Positions 53,773 through 62,762 of a stretch of DNA of 64,000 bases are shown here, piece after piece. Below the pieces are notes generated by a model. The model was given only the letters and a program-made list of their open reading frames with translations, was not told the DNA's origin and searched no databases. The DNA is from Oligoflexia bacterium (GTDB taxonomy: Bacteria > Bdellovibrionota > Bacteriovoracia > Bacteriovoracales > Bacteriovoracaceae). Position numbers and translations under genes: made by a program. Every line of letters begins with the position of its first letter. The stretch's first letter is position 1. The DNA lies in the NCBI GenBank assembly GCA_024229115.1, contig JAAEST010000040.1, positions 1 through 64,000 on the forward strand, written 5' to 3'.

Positions 53773-53997
53773 CTAGATCTTTGACCCTCTTCTTCCTTTC
53801 CCAGCTGTTTTCTTTCTTCTTTTTTCAGCTGCTGCTAATTTTTCTTTTAGCTTGATAGAAGGCTTTTTGTACTCTTGGCGCTTTCTGTATTCTTTAACAA
53901 CACCGAAAGACTCACAAAGTCTTTTGAACTTTCTGATTGATCTCTCAACACCCGATTTCTCATCAACAACTACTTTTACATTTGTTGTGTTTGCCAT
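53773..53997 (-). CDS. rpsU: 30S ribosomal protein bS21
   Basis: bS21 helps mRNA engage the 30S subunit at the anti-Shine-Dalgarno region. The 74-residue product has the family core VKVVVDEKSGVERSIRKFKR followed by LCESFGVVKEYRKRQEYKKP and a basic C-terminus. The start at 53997 is set by AGGAGGTGA, five bases upstream; an ATG three codons earlier lies inside that site. Unlike in many bacteria, dnaG and rpoD are not adjacent. Confidence 0.94.
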   Translation of the reverse strand: MANTTNVKVVVDEKSGVERSIRKFKRLCESFGVVKEYRKRQEYKKPSIKLKEKLAAAEKRRKKTAGKGRRGSKI

Positions 53998-54132
53998 AAT
54001 ATTCACCTCCTCTTTCTTTCGCTATACCTTCTACTGAAGGGTTTTTAATTTAACATTGAAGCCGACATAAGTTAGGATGAATACCGTCAAACGTCAATGA
54101 TTATAAGCAAATAGATCATTTAAGGAGATAGG

Positions 54133-55344
54133 ATGAGTACATCGATGCCACTTGCCCACAGGGCTCGCCCAGAGCAAGCCAGTGATTTCGTAGGCTTAGA
54201 CGATTTAATCACCAAGTACCCTTTTCTCGACTCCGAGAACCCTTCAAGTGTTATTCTCTGGGGTCCTCCTGGTTGTGGGAAAACTACCCTCTCAGCAATT
54301 CTAGCTAAGAAATGGGAGCTAGAGATCTTTCCTTTCAATGCAGTTCTTAGTGGTCTTCCAGAGCTTCGTAAAATCATTCAAAGTGCCAGTGAGTCTGGTG
54401 GCTTCTTTAACAAACCAAGTATCATCTTTATTGATGAAATTCATCGCTTCAATAAGGCCCAACAAGATGCTCTTCTTCCTCATGTAGAAAAAGGAAATTT
54501 TATTCTCATTGGTGCGACTACAGAGTATCCGCAAACTTCTATAAATCGAGCTCTTCTTTCTCGTATGCAAACTGTAGAACTAAGAAAGTTAAAGGCCGAT
54601 GAAGTTCAAAACCTTTTAGAAAAAACTATTCAAAACTTTGAAGTTTCTATTAATGAAAACTTAATTGAGAAAGTTGCCACTTGGTCTGATGGTGATGCAA
54701 GAAGGGCCCTCAATTACCTAGAGCTTTTAAGTAAAATGCCTCTAGAAAAACAAACAGAAGAAGCCGCCGAGAAAATCATCTTGGCCCAATCAAGACAATA
54801 TGATCGCAATAACGATCGTCACTATGATGTGATCTCCGCTTTTATTAAGTCTATGAGGGGTAGCGACCCAGATGCTGCTATCCTTTGGCTGGCCGTTATG
54901 CTCGATGGAGGAGAGGACCCAAAGTTTATCGCCAGAAGGTTACTAATCTTCGCTTCTGAAGATGTTGGTAATGCCGATCCTCATGCACTAACGATGGCAA
55001 ATTCTACTCTTCAGGCCGTTTCCCAAATTGGAATGCCTGAAGCTAGAATTATTCTTGGGCAAACGACGAGTTACCTCGCCTCTACAGTAAAAAGTAATGC
55101 TAGTTATCTTGCGATCAACGAAGCTCTTGCTTATGTTCGTTCAAAATCAACTATTGAGGTTCCCGCACATTTAAAAAACCATGGACCAGAATCAAAGAAC
55201 TATAAGTACCCTCACAACTTTCCTCACCATTTTGTGGAACAAGAATATACTAATGAAAAGCTTCCTCAACCATTCTACCGCCCAACGAATATGGGTGCTG
55301 AAAAGAAAATCGCAGAAAGGCTTTCTGCCCTAAGAAAAAACTAG
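54133..55344 (+). CDS. rarA: Replication-associated recombination protein RarA (MgsA)
   Basis: RarA is an AAA+ ATPase acting at stalled replication forks. The 403-residue protein begins with MPLAHRARPEQASDFVG and has Walker A WGPPGCGKTT, Walker B IIFIDEIHRFNKAQQD, sensor IGATTEYP, and the C-terminal LKNHGPESKNYKYPHNFPHH motif with GEDPKFIARRL. Length is normal. AAGGAG precedes the ATG. Confidence 0.95.
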   Translation: MSTSMPLAHRARPEQASDFVGLDDLITKYPFLDSENPSSVILWGPPGCGKTTLSAILAKKWELEIFPFNAVLSGLPELRKIIQSASESGGFFNKPSIIFIDEIHRFNKAQQDALLPHVEKGNFILIGATTEYPQTSINRALLSRMQTVELRKLKADEVQNLLEKTIQNFEVSINENLIEKVATWSDGDARRALNYLELLSKMPLEKQTEEAAEKIILAQSRQYDRNNDRHYDVISAFIKSMRGSDPDAAILWLAVMLDGGEDPKFIARRLLIFASEDVGNADPHALTMANSTLQAVSQIGMPEARIILGQTTSYLASTVKSNASYLAINEALAYVRSKSTIEVPAHLKNHGPESKNYKYPHNFPHHFVEQEYTNEKLPQPFYRPTNMGAEKKIAERLSALRKN

Positions 55345-55345
55345 C

Positions 55346-55372
55346 AAAAAAAAAGCTCGCATTAAGCGAGCT
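55346..55372 (-). terminator. Terminator of the endonuclease I gene
   Basis: AGCTCGC (55354-55360) pairs with GCGAGCT (55366-55372). On the minus strand the stem is followed by a run of nine T residues (55354-55346), giving a strong terminator for the endA-like gene. It lies just after the convergent rarA stop, whose side has only CTTT. Confidence 0.85.
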
Positions 55373-55400
55373 CTTTAAACTAATTATGCAAAATTTATTT

Positions 55401-56228
55401 TTAGAAATTCGTGATCTTAGAAACAAGATGTGGATAGTCAATGAAAGGATTTCTATTTCCTTGAATCTTGTGAATCCACTCGTTTCTTTCTTTTTCCTCA
55501 GCATCAACTGGATCTTCGATATGCCATCTTCTAAGAGCTGCTTCCTGTTGAGCAGAAACTGGCATTTGATATCTTACTGAAAAGTAGAAAATTGCTCTTG
55601 CAACATTTCCTTTGTGCTCCGTTGGAGGCTCAAAGTTATGTCTTGCTCCACCAACATATGAACCATCACAGTCTCTTACTTCTTCACCATTTACATCATC
55701 AAATTCATGATTTCCTCTAACAGAGTTTGCTCTGCTATCTGTAGGATAAAGGTGGTTAAGGTCTGACTTTTGAAGGTTTTTACTGAAACGTGTAGAGAAT
55801 TTTGACTGAGGCCACGTATGCTCACAGTTAATTACGTTTGAGTTTGGAATAATATTTGGTCCAACTGGACTTTGACGATTAGTGATTGTCTTACGACAGT
55901 AAACGTCTTTTACATAATAACCTTCAGAACCTTCTTCAAGGTGAAGCTTACCAAAAAGAACTTTTCTAGCACCTTTATAACCTAGATCTCTATGACCGTA
56001 GCAATTACCTTTTCCTTGAACCTCACCGCAGTGATTAACAAGAATATCGTCATGACCTTTTCTGTAAACATGCTTCATAGCTAAAAGCTTAAAAAGCTTC
56101 TCTTTAAGAGCGTCATTCTTATAAGAATTCTTTCCGAAAGCTTGTTTGTAGTCAGTTGGATAGTAGCTGCTGTTAGCTAATGAGTTGAAGGCAAGTAGTG
56201 TTAAAGCTAGTACTAAAATTTGCTTCAC
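55401..56228 (-). CDS. endA: Secreted endonuclease I (EndA-like)
   Basis: The 275-residue protein has a signal peptide (1-18). The His-Cys/His-Asn fold region shows NCEHTWPQSKFS, SDLNHLYPTDSRANSVRGN and FEPPTEHKGNVARAIFYF, matching EndA of E. coli and Vibrio Vvn, which cut DNA and RNA non-specifically with magnesium. Six or more Cys residues probably pair, as in Vvn. In a predator it could digest prey DNA; that role is inferred. Its own terminator follows. Confidence 0.93.
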   Translation of the reverse strand: MKQILVLALTLLAFNSLANSSYYPTDYKQAFGKNSYKNDALKEKLFKLLAMKHVYRKGHDDILVNHCGEVQGKGNCYGHRDLGYKGARKVLFGKLHLEEGSEGYYVKDVYCRKTITNRQSPVGPNIIPNSNVINCEHTWPQSKFSTRFSKNLQKSDLNHLYPTDSRANSVRGNHEFDDVNGEEVRDCDGSYVGGARHNFEPPTEHKGNVARAIFYFSVRYQMPVSAQQEAALRRWHIEDPVDAEEKERNEWIHKIQGNRNPFIDYPHLVSKITNF

Positions 56229-56447
56229 AAGGTTCCCCTGTTGTCGTTTTCTGACAGCATAATAGAGAAGAAATATCAGTTTGGCTAATATCTTTTTAAA
56301 GATTGACCTAATTAATGCACCATTTCTCGTGATTTCGACAACTTACATTTGCACCGCAAAAACTATAGCCTTTTGGTCAACTTTGATTTATAAAATTTAA
56401 CCGATTTAATCGACGTACACACATGAGAAACCACATAGGGAGACGAT

Positions 56448-56843
56448 ATGTTCAAATACATCATTATGAGCTTTTTAGTTCTAGCAACTATCAGATCACA
56501 CGCTGATGGACAGAAAGCTTGTTTAGAAAACCTTACAGATAATTATACTTACAGTACAAGACACTTCAAACTATATGATACTGATGTTGAAAGAGAATTT
56601 GGTAAGGATCACCTTGCTCAATCAATTGCAGCCATTAGAGTTCTTATTGATAAAGAAGGATGTAAGCCAAAATCAATCAACTTTGGAAAAGGAACACTTG
56701 GGCGTTCAAGTTCAAAATGTAATAGAGTTTCAAGAAGAGTTGAAGAAAGCGTAGTATGCTTTGTTGAGTCTAATCTTGGTTACTTCTGGGTAACAAGAAA
56801 CTTTGAGAGTGAATACCACATCATTTTCAATCGTTGGGACTAG
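56448..56843 (+). CDS. Small secreted protein, paralogue of 58183-58557
   Basis: The 131-residue protein has a signal peptide (1-19, ending SHA-D). The mature protein has four cysteines and the pattern C-x-E/N-L-x-D ... F-K-L-Y-D ... C-x-R ... V-x-C-x-x-E-S-N-L-G-Y-F ... I-I-F-N-R-W-D. The same pattern ends the protein at 58183-58557. No known family. GGGAGA is the ribosome binding site; the 3' end overlaps the convergent histidine kinase by 17 bases. Confidence 0.68.
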   Translation: MFKYIIMSFLVLATIRSHADGQKACLENLTDNYTYSTRHFKLYDTDVEREFGKDHLAQSIAAIRVLIDKEGCKPKSINFGKGTLGRSSSKCNRVSRRVEESVVCFVESNLGYFWVTRNFESEYHIIFNRWD

Positions 56844-58062
56844 TAAATACCATATCAAATTTAGAATCTAAGGCCGACTCATCAATTTCAAGTCGGCCTT
56901 TGTTTTTTTCCATAATCTTTTTAGAAATACCAAGCCCTAAACCAGTCCCCTTTCCTTCTTCTTTCGTCGTAAAGAAAGGTTCAAAGATCTGATTGCGAAT
57001 CTCTTCTGGGACACCTGGCCCAGAGTCGATCACTGAAAGAATAATACCTTCTTGATTCCTCTTTCCTGTTATCTTGATCCAAGGATTTTCGTGCTTTATC
57101 ACTTCATCAAAAGCATTATTAATGAGATTAATAATCACTTGTGTGATCTCAGATTTACTTCCCTTAACAACAAGATCAGGCTCTACTTCATCATAGCGAA
57201 CCTTTACTTTATTATAGAGAAATTTTTCATGGGAAATTATCATCGCATCTTCAATAATTTCATTTAAGCTAAATTCTTTAACTTCTAAAGCAGACTTTCC
57301 ACTATAAGTAAGTCTCTTAACAGATTTAACAATCTCACCCATTCTTCTGGCAGACTTAGAAATATTATCAAGGGCCCTTAACGATTCTTCTTCATTAAAC
57401 TTTTTTACAACTCTTACTGAGGCAAGGATAACAGAAAGCGGATTGTTTATTTCATGAGCAATACCTGCAGCAAGCTCACCTATACTAGCAAGCTTTGAAG
57501 CTTGAATTAAATTATTCTCACTCACGTCGAGTTCTTCTTTTAATTTTTTTACTTTCAATTCTGACTCAAGAGTATCCTTTTCTGTTAGTAAAAAACTCTC
57601 TTTCATTTTGCGAACAAATGTAAGGTCATCAATCATAAAGAGCTCAGATTGATCAGGAAGAATCACCTTGCGAGATCGAAGGATAAACCTTTCATCATTT
57701 ATATTTAATGAAACATAATTTTCTTTCTTATCGTCATCCCAAACCAATTCGGAAGTTAAGGTCGTTGAAATAACATCCTCTTCATTGGAATTTGGGTAGA
57801 AGACTTTAAAAAAAGAAATGGCCTTATCATCAAAGAGAAACTCTCCATCCTTTCGAAAGAGCTCTGTCGAATATATGAAGAAGCTTTCGATATTATCTTC
57901 TCCACTTTTAACAGCTTCTTTAATGAGAATTGGAACTATGGATTGAAAAGAATTCTCAACGGGATCGAGCCTAGAGGCCACAGCTTCCACATAAGAAGAT
58001 GCCGCTTCAGCTCCATAAGTTGAATCTAACCTTAAGCAAAAATGTTCCCAGAGGCTACTCAC
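56827..58062 (-). CDS. Soluble sensor histidine kinase
   Basis: The 411-residue protein has no membrane segment. The HisKA box is SIGELAAGIAHEINNPLSVI with phospho-acceptor His203. The ATPase domain shows the N box VIINLINNAFDE, G1 VIDSGPGVP, F FEPFFTTKEEG and G2 GTGLGLGISKKI. The N-terminal 150 residues are a helical plus a PAS-like sensor region (FILRSRKVILPDQSELFM), then a coiled coil at about 160-195. No response regulator gene is nearby. It lies between two paralogous secreted-protein genes. Confidence 0.9.
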   Translation of the reverse strand: MSSLWEHFCLRLDSTYGAEAASSYVEAVASRLDPVENSFQSIVPILIKEAVKSGEDNIESFFIYSTELFRKDGEFLFDDKAISFFKVFYPNSNEEDVISTTLTSELVWDDDKKENYVSLNINDERFILRSRKVILPDQSELFMIDDLTFVRKMKESFLLTEKDTLESELKVKKLKEELDVSENNLIQASKLASIGELAAGIAHEINNPLSVILASVRVVKKFNEEESLRALDNISKSARRMGEIVKSVKRLTYSGKSALEVKEFSLNEIIEDAMIISHEKFLYNKVKVRYDEVEPDLVVKGSKSEITQVIINLINNAFDEVIKHENPWIKITGKRNQEGIILSVIDSGPGVPEEIRNQIFEPFFTTKEEGKGTGLGLGISKKIMEKNKGRLEIDESALDSKFDMVFTSPND

Positions 58063-58182
58063 CTAAGTCTCCGTTTTTAAAACGTTTTCTAGATAAGTAT
58101 TATAACTGGAAGCAAGACCTTAGTTAATGAAGATTCCTAGACAACAAATAGATTCTATTTGTAGACACTTTAGTCAAGATAA

Positions 58183-58557
58183 CTAGTCAAATCTATTGAA
58201 GATTAGATTAAAATTACCCATCATATCACTATTGATGAAGAAGTAACCATTTCTACTCTCACCATAGCAAGCTAGAGATTGTGGAATATTTGGGGCAATC
58301 CTGACGCAATTTACCTTATTAACAATAATTTCGCCTTTACCACATACTAATTTCTTTTCTAATTTCTTAATAAGTTTCAGACTTACTTCTTCTGGATAAT
58401 CAAAGAAGTTCTCATCAGCTTCCTCGTCATAAATTTGAAAGGCATTACTTTCAACTCTAAAACCATCTAATAGCTTTTCGTAACAATCTGCTTGAGCAGA
58501 CTCAGCCATAGCAAAAACTGAGAAAAAAAGAACAAACAACATAACTAACTTTTTCAT
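58183..58557 (-). CDS. Small secreted protein, paralogue of 56448-56843
   Basis: The 124-residue protein has a signal peptide (about 1-20). It shares with the protein at 56448 the order C-x-E-K-L-x-D, F-x-I-Y-D, a middle Cys pair, C-x-R, A-C-Y-G-E-S-R-N-G-Y-F and the closing N-L-I-F-N-R-F-D. Four cysteines align, so two disulfides are likely. Identity is low (perhaps a quarter), so the duplication is old. Function unknown. Confidence 0.67.
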   Translation of the reverse strand: MKKLVMLFVLFFSVFAMAESAQADCYEKLLDGFRVESNAFQIYDEEADENFFDYPEEVSLKLIKKLEKKLVCGKGEIIVNKVNCVRIAPNIPQSLACYGESRNGYFFINSDMMGNFNLIFNRFD

Positions 58558-58702
58558 AATTCTTTCCTTTAAAACCCGTAAATGAACTATTCAGCTCTCT
58601 GGGGAAAAGGAATGTATGCCTGTTTCATCAAATTGAAAAGAGATATCGAACATATATTGATGAATAATGCTTATCTAATTATTAGATATATAAGATACAA
58701 TA

Positions 58703-58724
58703 AAGGGAGACATTAGCCTCCCTT
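58703..58724 (-). terminator. Terminator after the E2 gene
   Basis: On the minus strand AAGGGAG and CTCCCTT form a seven-pair stem with an eight-base loop, followed by TATTGT, with T residues at the stem end. It lies nine bases after the E2 stop codon. Confidence 0.65.
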
Positions 58725-58732
58725 ATATTATT

Positions 58733-60043
58733 TTAGAATAATGTACTTGGGTCCATAGTCTCAAGCGTATGATGAACATGCTTAAGGAACTTAGAACCAA
58801 GTTCACCATCTACTAGACGGTGATCATAAGTGTGAGTTGAGTACATGATATCTCTAATAGCAATTGCATTATCCGCAGTTACTACTGGAGTCTTTCTAAT
58901 AGAACCTACACAGAAAATACCAAGTTGAGGTTGAAGGATTACAGGCGTCGCTGCAAGCACTCCAAATGAACCATTATTTGTGAATGTATAAGTACCACCA
59001 CTCAGGTCATCCATTGTTAGTTTCTTAGTACGTGCCTTTTGAACAAGAACATTAAGAGCTCTTGCAAGTCCTGTTAGATTTAGATTGTCTGCCCCTTTAA
59101 TATTTGGAACAACAAGACCATTACCTGGAACAGCTACCGCACAACCAATATTAATATCTTTCTTAAGAACGATATTATCACCGTCGATTGAAGCATTTAC
59201 CATAGGGAACTCTTTAAGCGCTTGAATAAGAGCGTAAAGTACAAAGTGAGTGTACGTTAAAGAGAAACCTTCTTGAGCCTTAAAGTCATGCTTAACTGAC
59301 TCTCTGAACTTCACAAGATTAGTCATATCAACTGTATCAATAGAGTTAACATGTGGAGAAGTTAGCTTTGAAGCTACCATATTCTTAGCAATGGCCTTCC
59401 TCATATTATCCATTGGGATAATTTCAACTCTATCTCCAGAAGAGAATGCTGGAACAGTTGGTGCTGCTGCTGCCGGAGCTGAAGGAGCTGATGTAGGTGC
59501 CGCTGCTGCGGGAGCTGCAGATGCCTTACGTCCACCACCAATATATTTCATGAAGTCTTCTTTATTTACTCTTCCACCAGCACCAGTACCTGTAATTGTT
59601 GCTAGCTCATCAAGAGATACTCCATGCTCGGCAGCTAGTGCCTTCACAAGTGGAGTGTAAAAACGGCGTTCTCCAGAGCTTGATGCTGCAGGAGCAGATG
59701 TTGCTGGTGCAGAAGCTGGAGCTGCTGGAGCTTCTTCAGTCTTTGCAGGAGCAGCAGAAGCTGCAGGAGCATCTGTCGACCCGCCACCGAATGGTACCGA
59801 AAGATCATCTTCAATAACCGCAATCTTAATTCCAACGTCAATTGTTTCACCTTCTGGGTAAAGAATTTCTTCAACTCTTCCTTCCATAGGTGATGGAATT
59901 TCAGATTCAACTTTATCTGTAGAAATCTCTAAAAGGATTTCATCAATTTCAATTTTATCGCCTGGTTGCTTGTGCCATTTTGTGATCGTCCCGTTAGTAA
60001 TAGACTCTCCCATTTGTGGCATTACGATTTCATGCTTGGCCAT
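58733..60043 (-). CDS. 2-oxoacid dehydrogenase dihydrolipoyl acyltransferase (E2)
   Basis: The 436-residue protein has one lipoyl domain (1-78; lipoylated Lys in EISTDKVESEIPS), an Ala/Pro/Ser linker, a peripheral subunit-binding domain (FYTPLVKALAAEHGVSLDEL), a second Ala-rich linker and the catalytic acyltransferase domain ending in THTYDHRLVDGELGSKFLK, with the HxxxDG motif. The substrate (pyruvate, 2-oxoglutarate or branched-chain) cannot be told; no E1 gene lies in the window. lpdA lies directly upstream. The linkers are unusually Ala-rich for this low-GC genome. Confidence 0.9.
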   Translation of the reverse strand: MAKHEIVMPQMGESITNGTITKWHKQPGDKIEIDEILLEISTDKVESEIPSPMEGRVEEILYPEGETIDVGIKIAVIEDDLSVPFGGGSTDAPAASAAPAKTEEAPAAPASAPATSAPAASSSGERRFYTPLVKALAAEHGVSLDELATITGTGAGGRVNKEDFMKYIGGGRKASAAPAAAAPTSAPSAPAAAAPTVPAFSSGDRVEIIPMDNMRKAIAKNMVASKLTSPHVNSIDTVDMTNLVKFRESVKHDFKAQEGFSLTYTHFVLYALIQALKEFPMVNASIDGDNIVLKKDINIGCAVAVPGNGLVVPNIKGADNLNLTGLARALNVLVQKARTKKLTMDDLSGGTYTFTNNGSFGVLAATPVILQPQLGIFCVGSIRKTPVVTADNAIAIRDIMYSTHTYDHRLVDGELGSKFLKHVHHTLETMDPSTLF

Positions 60044-60055
60044 ATCTAAATCTCC

Positions 60056-61444
60056 TTAAAAATTTAAAGCTCTACCCTTCGCGGCCATAACTGATTCAGC
60101 TAAGAACTCACCAAGAGTTGGGTGTGGGTGTACAGTTGCAAAGATCTCTTCATCGATACCTTCCATTTGTCTAAATAGAGTGTATTCATGAATAAGTTCA
60201 GTTGCTTGGGCACCTACAATGTGAGCTCCTAAAAGCTCTCCATGTTTTCCTAATAGTGTTTTAACAAAACCATCTGTTTCATTTGAAGCAACAGCTTTAC
60301 CATTAGCACTGAAAGGAAGTTTCCCAACCGTATACTCAATTCCTTCTTCTTTTAATCTTCTTTCTGTGTATCCAACAGAAGCAACCTGTGGCTGACAGTA
60401 AGTACAACCAGGAATATTCATTGGATCAATTGCGTGAGGGTGAAGACCTGCAATGTGTTCAGCGGCCACAACACCTTCGTGAGAAGCAGCGTGAGCTAGA
60501 AGTGGTGGACCTGCCACATCACCAATAGCATAGATATTAGGAACGTTAGTTTGGTACATGCTATTAACTTGGATAAATCCTCTATCAGTAGCAACACCAA
60601 CATTCTCTAGTCCGATATTTCCAATATTCCCTGTCATACCAACAGCAATTAGACCTTTATCAAACTTATATTCTACTTCTTTACCTTTTTCGACAGCAGT
60701 AATTGTGATGTCTTTTCCATTATCTTTAGCAGAAACTTTTTCTACTCCAAGAGACATCTTAATACCGTACTTCTTATATGCTTTCTCAATCTCTTTTGAA
60801 GAGTCAGTATCTTCAATAGGAAGAAGGTTCTTTTGAAGTTCAAAGATATGAACATCAACACCAAAAGCATTCCAGAAATAAGCGAATTCAACACCGATAG
60901 CACCAGCTCCAATAATCCCAATAGACTTTGGTAGCTCTTCCATCTTGATTGCTTCCCAAGCACCAATTAAGTTCTTTCCGTTATGCTCAAGCCCTGGGAA
61001 AGATCTATAGTTCGCACCAGTTGCAATGATAATATTCTTTGCTTCGTAAGTATCAGTGTGTCCTTTATTTGAAAGAACTTCGATCGTATTCGCTGACTTG
61101 ATAGTTCCATAACCCTCAAGCACAGTGATCTTATTTTTCTTCATTAGGTAAGAAACACCTTTTGAGATTTTGTCACTGATTCCTTTCGCTCTCTTAACAG
61201 CTTGGCCACCATCTAATCCCTTAAGATCAACGTTAACACCAAGGTCTTTGAAAGTTTCAATTTCATGAACCGTGTGAGCAGATTTTAAAACTGCTTTCGT
61301 TGGAATACATCCGCGGTTAAGACAAACACCGCCCATTTTATCTACTTCAATAATCGCTGTATTCTGACCAAGCTGACTCGCTCTGATAGCGGCTACGTAA
61401 CCACCTGGACCAGAACCAATAACTACAACATCAAACTTCTTCAT
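60056..61444 (-). CDS. lpdA: Dihydrolipoamide dehydrogenase (E3)
   Basis: E3 reoxidises the lipoyl groups of the E2 complex. The 462-residue flavoprotein has the FAD motif VIGSGPGGYVAAIRA, the redox disulfide C41-LNRG-C46, the NAD motif IGAGAIGVEFAYF, IYAIGDV and the C-terminal active-site HPHPTLGEF. The ATG at 61444 is preferred over a TTG one codon upstream, from AGAGGA spacing. E2 follows 12 bases later. E1 is elsewhere. Confidence 0.95.
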   Translation of the reverse strand: MKKFDVVVIGSGPGGYVAAIRASQLGQNTAIIEVDKMGGVCLNRGCIPTKAVLKSAHTVHEIETFKDLGVNVDLKGLDGGQAVKRAKGISDKISKGVSYLMKKNKITVLEGYGTIKSANTIEVLSNKGHTDTYEAKNIIIATGANYRSFPGLEHNGKNLIGAWEAIKMEELPKSIGIIGAGAIGVEFAYFWNAFGVDVHIFELQKNLLPIEDTDSSKEIEKAYKKYGIKMSLGVEKVSAKDNGKDITITAVEKGKEVEYKFDKGLIAVGMTGNIGNIGLENVGVATDRGFIQVNSMYQTNVPNIYAIGDVAGPPLLAHAASHEGVVAAEHIAGLHPHAIDPMNIPGCTYCQPQVASVGYTERRLKEEGIEYTVGKLPFSANGKAVASNETDGFVKTLLGKHGELLGAHIVGAQATELIHEYTLFRQMEGIDEEIFATVHPHPTLGEFLAESVMAAKGRALNF

Positions 61445-61542
61445 CAATTTGTATCCTCTTAATATTTAAGCTATAGGTATCTTTAATTGCAGTAACTTTA
61501 TTAGGGTTTGTGGGCCCTTATGTCAATGAGACAACGACTATA

Positions 61543-62508
61543 ATGCGCATAGATAATTTAATAAATTCCATAACTTTGACACAGGATGAGAAGGAAGATC
61601 TATTTCGTTTCTTCCCCGATGGAGTCGTAGTTTTGGACCTTGAGACAACTGGACTATCTCCCTTAGTCGACAAAATAATCGAGATCTCAGCGGTAAAAAT
61701 AACACCAAGCAAAACTTCTGATTTTAACCTTGAAGCCTTTGATGAGTTAGTAAATCCAGGGATTGAAATCCCTCAGTACACCATCGATATTCATGGCATT
61801 AAAGACGAAGACGTGGCCGAAAAGGCCTCCATTGAAGAAGTACTACCAAAATTTCTCGAGTTTGCAGGACCACTTCCACTTGTTGCCCATAATGCTAAGT
61901 TTGATACCGGCTTTCTTGTTTTTGATATGCACCAACAAAATATCATGGATTTAAAAAATAAAGTCTACTGTACAATTAAAATGAGCCGTCACGCCTTTCC
62001 AAGAATGAAGAATCATAAACTTGGAAATCTCTGTGAAGAATTAGAAATCCCTTTGGAAAATCATCACCGTGCACTTGATGATGCTATAGCGGACCTCATG
62101 ATCCTTGCGAAATGCCTCAAGGGTAAGAAGTCTGAAAGAATTATGAATGAAAGTTATTTGTTTAAACTTTCCGATTTTAAAAAACTAGAAAACTGGGATT
62201 TACCAGATCATTTAAAACTTCTTCTTTCAAAGATTGAAAAGCAACAATTGGTAGAAATAAAGTACAAAGGTGGGACAGTTAAAAACCAACCTCGTCCTGT
62301 AAGGCCAATTAGTTTACTCCCAATGCCTGCTGGACATATTCTCTATGGACACTGTCTTCTAAGCGATATTTATAAATCATTCGCTCTTAAGAAAATTAGT
62401 GATGTTAAAGAGTTAAATGCTGAGCAAATTAAAAAATATTTAGAAAGCTTCCACAAAAAGTTCCAAGCTAGCAAAGCTAGTAAAAAAGATGTAGATAAAG
62501 AGTCATGA
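61543..62508 (+). CDS. DEDDh exonuclease fused to a C-terminal WYL-like domain
   Basis: Residues about 25-195 form a DnaQ/RNase T-type 3'-5' exonuclease: VVLDLETTGLSP (D32, E34), HNAKFDTGFL, and HHRALDDAIADL with the catalytic His and Asp. The C-terminal 100 residues resemble a WYL domain: LVEIKYKGG, RPVRPISLLPMP, HILYGHCLL and YKSFALKKISDVKEL. WYL domains usually sense ligands or bind nucleic acid in regulators and defence systems, so the fusion is uncommon. A GTG at 61510 could add 11 residues. The next gene overlaps by four bases. The exact substrate is unknown. Confidence 0.82.
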   Translation: MRIDNLINSITLTQDEKEDLFRFFPDGVVVLDLETTGLSPLVDKIIEISAVKITPSKTSDFNLEAFDELVNPGIEIPQYTIDIHGIKDEDVAEKASIEEVLPKFLEFAGPLPLVAHNAKFDTGFLVFDMHQQNIMDLKNKVYCTIKMSRHAFPRMKNHKLGNLCEELEIPLENHHRALDDAIADLMILAKCLKGKKSERIMNESYLFKLSDFKKLENWDLPDHLKLLLSKIEKQQLVEIKYKGGTVKNQPRPVRPISLLPMPAGHILYGHCLLSDIYKSFALKKISDVKELNAEQIKKYLESFHKKFQASKASKKDVDKES

Positions 62509-62762
62509 AGAATTTTATTACAAAAGAAAATCTCTTTTACCGATTTCAACAATTAATCATTGTTGTGCTTCATCTTATTCTTCTTAAGTGGATGTTTTTT
62601 GCATTAACTGAATCAGGATCAATGACTACTGAACAAGTACTTCTACACTTCTTAGGAATGGCCATTTTTGGTGGTCTTCTTATTCGTGGATGTGCGGCTT
62701 GGGGAAAGTGGCATTTTGAACAGGAAAAACGTCTACAACAAAATGGAAATTCAAAAGAATAA
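62505..62762 (+). CDS. Small two-helix membrane protein
   Basis: The 85-residue protein has two hydrophobic segments at about residues 15-34 and 47-65, with a charged C-terminus (KWHFEQEKRLQQNGNSKE). It overlaps the exonuclease gene as ATGA and the epmB start by 20 bases, so all three genes are in one operon. No family recognised. Confidence 0.55.
   Translation: MKNFITKENLFYRFQQLIIVVLHLILLKWMFFALTESGSMTTEQVLLHFLGMAIFGGLLIRGCAAWGKWHFEQEKRLQQNGNSKE

Noticed and set aside
59391-59910. Several open frames of low complexity
   Set aside because: They arise from the Ala/Pro-rich linkers of the E2 protein read in other frames.
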